A program made the translations under genes and the position numbers. Shown piece after piece: positions 59,300 to 64,000 of a DNA stretch of 64,000 nucleotides; positions within the stretch are counted from its first letter, which is position 1, and each line of letters starts with the position of its first letter. Origin of the DNA: Candidatus Manganitrophus noduliformans (GTDB lineage Bacteria > Nitrospirota > Nitrospiria > SBBL01 > Manganitrophaceae); the NCBI RefSeq assembly GCF_012184425.1, contig NZ_VTOW01000002.1, positions 620,001 through 684,000 on the forward strand, written 5' to 3'. Below the pieces are notes generated by a model. The model was not told the DNA's origin and did no database searches. It saw only the letters and a list, made by a program, of their open reading frames with translations.

Positions 59300-59833
59300 C
59301 TACGAACGCTTTCCTTCTCGGAAATAGGCTGCGATCCGAAGTTGAAGCTGGATCGCTTCCCCTTCTCTGCTGGAGGAGGCAAGCACCAGATTCTCCAGAA
59401 CGAGGAAATAGCCCGACTGCTCCAAACGATAAATCAAATTCCGGATATCCCGATAGCTCCCTTTGACGCTGAATGAAATCAGCACCTTCATCAGCCCCGG
59501 CGCGCCGACGTTTTCCGGCTGATACGAAATCGCCGGAATCGAGAGGCGATGGGCCGCGGCCGAATCGGAAACAAACGAGACCACTTCCGAAAGCGCCGTC
59601 TCCTCGGGAAGGCGCTGGCGGAAGAGAATCAACTCTTGCTGCGCCGTTTTCAGCGTGGTGAGTTGACCGATTTTCGGCCGCTCCGATTGCCATGTGGTTT
59701 CCCTGGCAATGATCTCTTTCTGAAGCGGAACGACCCTTCCGGCGTGCACAAAGAGAAGGATTCCCGCGAAGAGAACAAACAAAAAAAGATGCGGGCCGAA
59801 ACGGGCGACGAACCCCTTTACGGAGAGGATCAT
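59300..59833 (-). CDS. PilO-like assembly protein
   Basis: Protein of 177 residues with one helix near the N-terminus (LFLFVLFAGILLFV), a coiled-coil (about 40-75) and a C-terminal ferredoxin-like domain (LMKVLISFSVKGSYRDIRNLIYRLEQSGYFLVLENLVL), typical of PilO/GspM. It pairs with PilN in the inner-membrane alignment complex. It overlaps the pilN gene by four bases. Confidence 0.82.
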   Translation of the reverse strand: MILSVKGFVARFGPHLFLFVLFAGILLFVHAGRVVPLQKEIIARETTWQSERPKIGQLTTLKTAQQELILFRQRLPEETALSEVVSFVSDSAAAHRLSIPAISYQPENVGAPGLMKVLISFSVKGSYRDIRNLIYRLEQSGYFLVLENLVLASSSREGEAIQLQLRIAAYFREGKRS

Positions 59834-60399
59834 ATCCCTCCTCTCCTGGCATTGTACTTAAATCGGATGGAGAAATTCACCTCCTTTTTCCCCTCTCTCT
59901 CCGATTCCTCCTGTTGCATCAAGAAGGCCTCTTCAAAGGGAGATTCCTGGAGACGTCCGATCAACTCGGTGACCTCTTTTAAAGAGGGGGCGGACCCTCC
60001 CAGGATCACCTGGCCGGTGTTGAAGTCGGGCTGAATCCGGGCGACGGAGAGTTTGGCGGGAACACGCTCTTCCAGATCGGAAAGAAAGGCGGTCCAGGAG
60101 AAACTCTTTTGGCGGAGGAGCTGGTTGATCAGTTGGATCTCATTCTGCATCGCTTTGACCGCGTCGTCCGAAACCCTCCGCCCCATCTTTCCGATTTCTT
60201 CCTGGAGCTCCCGCTGCTCATTCATCACGCGGCCGATTCGGGCGTCAAAGGCCGCCTTGCTCTCCTTCATCTCGTTGAGCTTCATCAGATCGATTCCGAT
60301 CAACACGGTCATCGCGACGATCGCGAGATAAAGGGTGAGCAGAATGACCCTTCGCTTGAGGTAGTCTCCCGACGAGAGATTGATATCAAACCGATCCAA
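59830..60399 (-). CDS. PilN-like assembly protein
   Basis: Protein of 189 residues. A short cytoplasmic start with FDINLSS, the PilN signature that docks into PilM, is followed by one helix (VILLTLYLAIVAMTVLIGI) and a coiled-coil. A ferredoxin-like domain follows at about 95-185 (LEERVPAKLSVARIQPDF, VILGGSAPSLKEVTELIGRL). It forms the inner-membrane platform with PilO. It overlaps pilO by four bases and starts four bases after pilM ends. Confidence 0.85.
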   Translation of the reverse strand: MDRFDINLSSGDYLKRRVILLTLYLAIVAMTVLIGIDLMKLNEMKESKAAFDARIGRVMNEQRELQEEIGKMGRRVSDDAVKAMQNEIQLINQLLRQKSFSWTAFLSDLEERVPAKLSVARIQPDFNTGQVILGGSAPSLKEVTELIGRLQESPFEEAFLMQQEESEREGKKEVNFSIRFKYNARRGGI

Positions 60400-60403
60400 C
60401 GGG

Positions 60404-61351
60404 TTATCCTCCGACCGCGGCCGCCGCCGCAGAGATCATCCGCAGGGTCCATTCGGAGGATTCGGGAAGCGAAGACGGAACCGACCGGATGACTTGAGAC
60501 GGGTTCAAGAAAACAGGAGTGATATGAAATATCTCCTGAAAATGGGCTTCCATTTCGGGAGCGCTATTTTCGAGCAGGAGGAAGAGATGGGTCAGCGTTT
60601 GAAGACGGTTGCCCCCCTCATCGTAAAAAGAGAGGGAATTCCCCAGCTCCTCCAAGAGAAAGTCGGTCGAGCGTTCCGCATCTCCTCCCGTGTGGGGAAC
60701 CTCCTTCACCCGGATGAAACGGACATGTCCTTTCTCAAAGACCAAGACGGTGAAATTTCGGTCGATCAGACAGACAAAAACGAAGTGGCCCGTCTCCCCC
60801 ACGGTCCGAGTGATGAGGGGCCGGAACAGGTTGAAGAGATAAAACGAAGTAGGAGAAATACGCCGCGCCTCGATCGGGCGCGCTTCATCGAGCGATTCAT
60901 ACTGCTCGATCACCTCTTTCTTGACCGCCGTTGCAAGGATCTTCGTCCGGCCCCCTTCACGGAAAAGCACCTGATACGAAAACCGTGACGCGCCCAACGG
61001 ATAGAGGAAGGTCTTCTCCATGTGCCACTGGATCAGTTTTTCGAAGTCCTTCCGGCCCGTTGGAAGCTGCTGCAGGTCGAGCAACAGCATCCGAACCGCC
61101 GAATCGGGAAGGGCCAGCGTCAGGTGGCGAACGCGGGGAAAGCGATCCAACATGGAACCGACCGATTTTTTCCACCGGTCGATCTGAAGAATATTTTTTT
61201 CAACCGGAGAGGGACGGCAGACCCCTTCTTCCAACGTCTCAACGGCGCAATGTCGAATGTCGATCGAATCCCCCCGCTGCGCCGCTGAAGCAATCGAGAG
61301 ATGGGTCGGCCCGATGGAGAGACCGACATGATCTTGCTTCAAAAAACCCAT
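60404..61351 (-). CDS. PilM-like actin-fold assembly protein
   Basis: Cytoplasmic protein of 315 residues resembling the PilM/GspL group. It opens DHVGLSIGPTHLSIASAA, and LTLALPDSAVRMLLLDLQQLP plus FEKLIQWHMEKTFLYPL follow. Further on, FVFVCLIDRNFTVLVFEKGHVRF matches the actin-like core. It binds the PilN tail and connects the ring to the ATPase. It is followed directly by pilN (four bases). Confidence 0.82.
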   Translation of the reverse strand: MGFLKQDHVGLSIGPTHLSIASAAQRGDSIDIRHCAVETLEEGVCRPSPVEKNILQIDRWKKSVGSMLDRFPRVRHLTLALPDSAVRMLLLDLQQLPTGRKDFEKLIQWHMEKTFLYPLGASRFSYQVLFREGGRTKILATAVKKEVIEQYESLDEARPIEARRISPTSFYLFNLFRPLITRTVGETGHFVFVCLIDRNFTVLVFEKGHVRFIRVKEVPHTGGDAERSTDFLLEELGNSLSFYDEGGNRLQTLTHLFLLLENSAPEMEAHFQEIFHITPVFLNPSQVIRSVPSSLPESSEWTLRMISAAAAAVGG

Positions 61352-61378
61352 TTAAAGACCCACGTAACGTGCTTAATC

Positions 61379-63100
61379 TTATTGAATAAACGTGACCCGA
61401 TTGATCTCCTTGAGGGTCGTCTCCCCTTTGAATACTTTCTCCAGCCCCGCTTGGCGCAGCGTCGTCATCCCCTCTGCCAGCGCCGCGCGGCGGACTTCGG
61501 AGGTCGGGCGGCGCGACAGGATCATCTCACGGATCGTATCGGAGAGATTGAGAAACTCGGTGATCGCAGCCCTCCCCTTGAACCCGGTCCCATTGCACTC
61601 CGGGCACCCCTTCGGAAGGGCGAAGAGCCGATCTTTATACTCCGCCGGATTGAGCCCCGAAATCTCCAAGAGATCTTCAGGGAGGGTCGCCTCTTGTTTA
61701 CAGATCACACAGAGACCCCGAACCAGCCGCTGCGCCAAAATGCAATTGAGGGAGGAGACGAAATTATACGGCTCGATCCCCATGTTGACGAACCGCCCGA
61801 TGACATCGAACGCATTGTTGGCGTGGACGGTGGTAAAAACAAGGTGCCCCGTCAGCGCCGACTGGATGGCGATGTGGGCCGTCTCCGCATCCCGGATCTC
61901 CCCCACCAGAATCTTGTCGGGATCGTGCCGCAAGATGGAGCGGAGTCCCCTGGCGAAGGTCAGCCCCTTCTTTTCATTGACCGGGATCTGAACCACATCC
62001 TGCAGTTGGTATTCGACCGGATCTTCGATGGTGATGATCTTGTCCTCGCGCGTGTTGATCTCGGTGAGCGCCGCATAGAGGGTCGTTGTCTTGCCGCTTC
62101 CGGTCGGCCCGGTCACCAGGACCATGCCGTACGGCTCCATGATTGCTTTTCGGAATTTTCTCAGATCCCCCTCGTTAAAACCGAGCCGGTCGAGGCGAAG
62201 CTCATTGAGCTCCGCCGTAATGTACTCTTTGTCCAGAATCCGGATCACGACATCTTCGCCGAAGACGCTCGGAAGAATCGAAACCCGGAAATCGACCTTT
62301 CGCTCTTCCAGCCGCATCTTGAAGCGGCCGTCTTGCGGAACCCGCTTCTCGGCGATATCGAGCTCGGAGAGGACCTTGATCCGGGTGATCAGCGCCGGAT
62401 GAAACTTGATATCGAGGGGATCCATCGCGCGATAGAGCACCCCGTCGATCCGGTATTTCATCTGCACCTGCGTCTCGCTCGCTTCAATATGGATGTCGCT
62501 CGCCCGCTTATGAAGGGCGTTGAGAATCAGCGTATCGAGGAGCTTGATGACCGGGCTGGTGTCCTTGCTGACCTTCTCGATCGAGAGGATCTCCTCCCCC
62601 TTCTCATCCTCTTTGATCAGCACCGGTCTGAAGTCGGCCTGAATCTGCTGTAGCACCTGGCCCGATCCCTCGCTCCGCTTCAACGTCTCGAGGAGGGCGG
62701 TCCGGCTGCTGAGCCCGAAGGTGATCTTCTCTTTCAGAATCAGCGCCAGTTCATCCATCGCCGCGAGTTTGGTCGGGTCGGAGATGAGAATGAGGATCTT
62801 CCCTTCCGCTTCTCCGTAAGGAACGAAGGGATAACGATACATTAACTCGACCGGAATTTTCTTGAAGTAAGCGGAATCGATCTTGAAATGATCGAGCGGA
62901 TAATACGGAAGGTGATACTGCTCGGCGAGCGCCTGGGCGAGGTCTTCCTCCGTGATGAACCCCTTCTCGATCAATGCCTCGCCGAGACGCATCCCCTTCC
63001 CGCTGTACGCTTCGAGGACCTGATCGATCACCTCCAGGGTCACCTTTCCCCTTTTGACCAGGAGGGCGCCGATCGGTATTCTTTTTGTGAAAGGTTTCAT
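61379..63100 (-). CDS. Type IV pilus/type II secretion assembly ATPase (PilB/GspE)
   Basis: Hexameric ATPase of 573 residues. An N-terminal MshEN-type domain (about 5-150, LGEALIEKGFITEEDLAQALAE) precedes the catalytic part with Walker A GPTGSGKTT, Asp box DPVEYQL, Walker B ILVGEIRDAET and the His box. A zinc motif (CVICKQ with GCPECNGTGFKGR) near residues 470-510 identifies the PilB/GspE class rather than the retraction ATPase PilT. It powers pilin or pseudopilin polymerisation. It overlaps the pilC-like gene by four bases. Confidence 0.93.
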   Translation of the reverse strand: MKPFTKRIPIGALLVKRGKVTLEVIDQVLEAYSGKGMRLGEALIEKGFITEEDLAQALAEQYHLPYYPLDHFKIDSAYFKKIPVELMYRYPFVPYGEAEGKILILISDPTKLAAMDELALILKEKITFGLSSRTALLETLKRSEGSGQVLQQIQADFRPVLIKEDEKGEEILSIEKVSKDTSPVIKLLDTLILNALHKRASDIHIEASETQVQMKYRIDGVLYRAMDPLDIKFHPALITRIKVLSELDIAEKRVPQDGRFKMRLEERKVDFRVSILPSVFGEDVVIRILDKEYITAELNELRLDRLGFNEGDLRKFRKAIMEPYGMVLVTGPTGSGKTTTLYAALTEINTREDKIITIEDPVEYQLQDVVQIPVNEKKGLTFARGLRSILRHDPDKILVGEIRDAETAHIAIQSALTGHLVFTTVHANNAFDVIGRFVNMGIEPYNFVSSLNCILAQRLVRGLCVICKQEATLPEDLLEISGLNPAEYKDRLFALPKGCPECNGTGFKGRAAITEFLNLSDTIREMILSRRPTSEVRRAALAEGMTTLRQAGLEKVFKGETTLKEINRVTFIQ

Positions 63101-64000
63101 CGGATCGTTCCTGCAAGATGGAAAATGGGAAGGTACATGGCGATCAAGATCATCGCCACCAGGGAGCCGATCGTCAAAAGAAGGACCGGCTCGACCCAGG
63201 TCGTCACCCGCGAGAGGTAGAGATCCAGCTCCTCCTCATGGAAATTGGCCACCTCGTTGAGCATCTCCTCCAGCGAGCCGGTCGATTCCCCGACGGCGAT
63301 CATCTCGATCGAGATCTTCGGAAAAAGATCGATCTGAGAGAGGGCGGTCGAGATCCCGATTCCCGTCTTAACCGCCTCCCCGGCCCGCTCGACGTCATCA
63401 CGGACCACCCGATTGGTCATCGCCGACGCCACCATCCGGATCGCCTCCACCAGCGGGATGCCGCTCTTCAGGATCGTCGATAAGGTCCGGCTGATCCGGA
63501 TCAAGTGATGCCGCCGGACAATCGGCTTGATAAAGGGGAAAGAGAGCGAGAGCCGGTCGGCCTGCGCCCGTCCCCATCCGCTTTGGTAGAGGCTCCAGAG
63601 AAGCGCCCCGAGACCGGCGGCGGCCACCGACAGCAGGAAAAGATTCCCCTGAATAAAGTGGACGAGTCCAAGCAAGACCTTTGTGAAGAGGGGAAGATCG
63701 ACCTGTGATCCCTCATAGATTTCGGTGAAAGAAGGCATTACGTAGATCAGCAGAAAGCCGAGCACGCCGAACCCGATCGCCAAAAGAAAAGAAGGATAGG
63801 CCAACGCCCCGACGACCTTTTTCTTCACCTCCAAGATCTTCTTTTGATAATCCATGAAGCGACCGATGACCTCGACCAGGTTCCCGCTCTTCTCCCCCGC
63901 CCGGAGGGAGGAGACATAGAGATCCGAAAAGTAGCCGGGATGTTTCGCCATGGCGTCGGACATCGCGCTGCCGCTTCGAATATCCCGCTGCACCGCCTTG
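63097..64000 (-). CDS. Inner-membrane platform protein PilC/GspF (partial)
   Basis: C-terminal 300 residues or so of a GspF/PilC platform protein. The start lies beyond the right window edge; the family is about 400 residues long. Two GspF domains are visible: part of the first (SDLYVSSLRAGEKSGNLVEV), then helices (about 60-85 and 110-140), and the second (HHLIRISRTLSTILKSGIPL, EMIAVGESTGSLEEMLNEVA) with a C-terminal helix (VEPVLLLTIGSLVAMILIAMYL). It anchors the assembly ATPase. It is translationally coupled to pilB. Confidence 0.92.
   Translation of the reverse strand, partial: KAVQRDIRSGSAMSDAMAKHPGYFSDLYVSSLRAGEKSGNLVEVIGRFMDYQKKILEVKKKVVGALAYPSFLLAIGFGVLGFLLIYVMPSFTEIYEGSQVDLPLFTKVLLGLVHFIQGNLFLLSVAAAGLGALLWSLYQSGWGRAQADRLSLSFPFIKPIVRRHHLIRISRTLSTILKSGIPLVEAIRMVASAMTNRVVRDDVERAGEAVKTGIGISTALSQIDLFPKISIEMIAVGESTGSLEEMLNEVANFHEEELDLYLSRVTTWVEPVLLLTIGSLVAMILIAMYLPIFHLAGTIR

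Overview
The window is a GC-rich, gene-dense chromosome segment from a Gram-negative bacterium. Lipoproteins with lipoboxes, an Slp-type outer-membrane lipoprotein, a Tat-type signal, a type IV pilus/type II secretion assembly operon and a quinone-oriented CO dehydrogenase point to a diderm with respiratory metabolism. The combination of a form I CO dehydrogenase, an APS-reductase/ATP-sulfurylase module, PCP_red and diiron-type proteins and small PuuD-like membrane proteins resembles what I recall from Nitrospirota. That placement is an inference from gene content only. No rRNA, tRNA, CRISPR array or transposase was seen.

Layout. 1-2.5 kb: folate (p-aminobenzoate) genes pabB and pabC, converging on a hybrid sensor kinase and a CorC/HlyC-type membrane protein (2.4-6.2 kb, minus). 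6.2-11.2 kb: a sulfur module (Rrf2 regulator, TSUP permease, aprA, aprB, sat) with a near-consensus promoter and candidate operators. 11.4-23.9 kb: a long plus-strand CO dehydrogenase operon. It holds coxM-coxS-coxL, coxD, coxE and coxG, then a three-domain MocA-XdhC-YHS fusion, a four-helix-bundle gene flanked by palindromes, xdhC, a molybdopterin-binding protein gene, sufU and sufS. Most junctions overlap or are very short. 24-28 kb: Mrp ATPase, a zinc-ribbon double-PCP_red protein, a heme-oxygenase-like diiron protein and a ferritin-like protein. 28-32.4 kb: anmK, a pterin dehydratase gene and a zinc/manganese ABC importer, with REP-like palindromes between anmK and the dehydratase. 32.5-39 kb (minus): a kinase-HDOD-GAF signalling protein, a PhoD-type phosphatase and an unknown lipoprotein preceded by a tiny lipoprotein ORF. 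39-45.3 kb: an MMPL/RND exporter, malic enzyme, a prohibitin-like protein and a secreted protein. 45.3-51.3 kb (minus): a lipoamide-dehydrogenase-like flavoprotein and a MacAB-like efflux operon. 51.4-58.1 kb: hydrolase, superoxide dismutase, two tandem PuuD-like membrane proteins with a 30-residue membrane peptide gene, and assorted membrane or secreted proteins. 58.2-64 kb (minus): a pilus assembly operon (pilC-pilB-pilM-pilN-pilO-pilP-like) ending in a cytochrome c gene, with an Slp lipoprotein gene following; the first gene runs off the window.

How the parts work together. The CO dehydrogenase operon carries enzyme subunits and what looks like a complete dedicated maturation line: cytidylylation of the molybdenum cofactor (MocA), cofactor handling (two XdhC domains), a sulfur donor pair (SufS/SufU), AAA+/VWA remodelling (CoxD/CoxE) and a membrane-attachment factor (CoxG). 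The YHS metal-binding domain fused to MocA-XdhC is a possible copper element for the Mo-Cu active site. The sulfur module lacks dsrAB and qmo here and is more likely assimilatory than dissimilatory.
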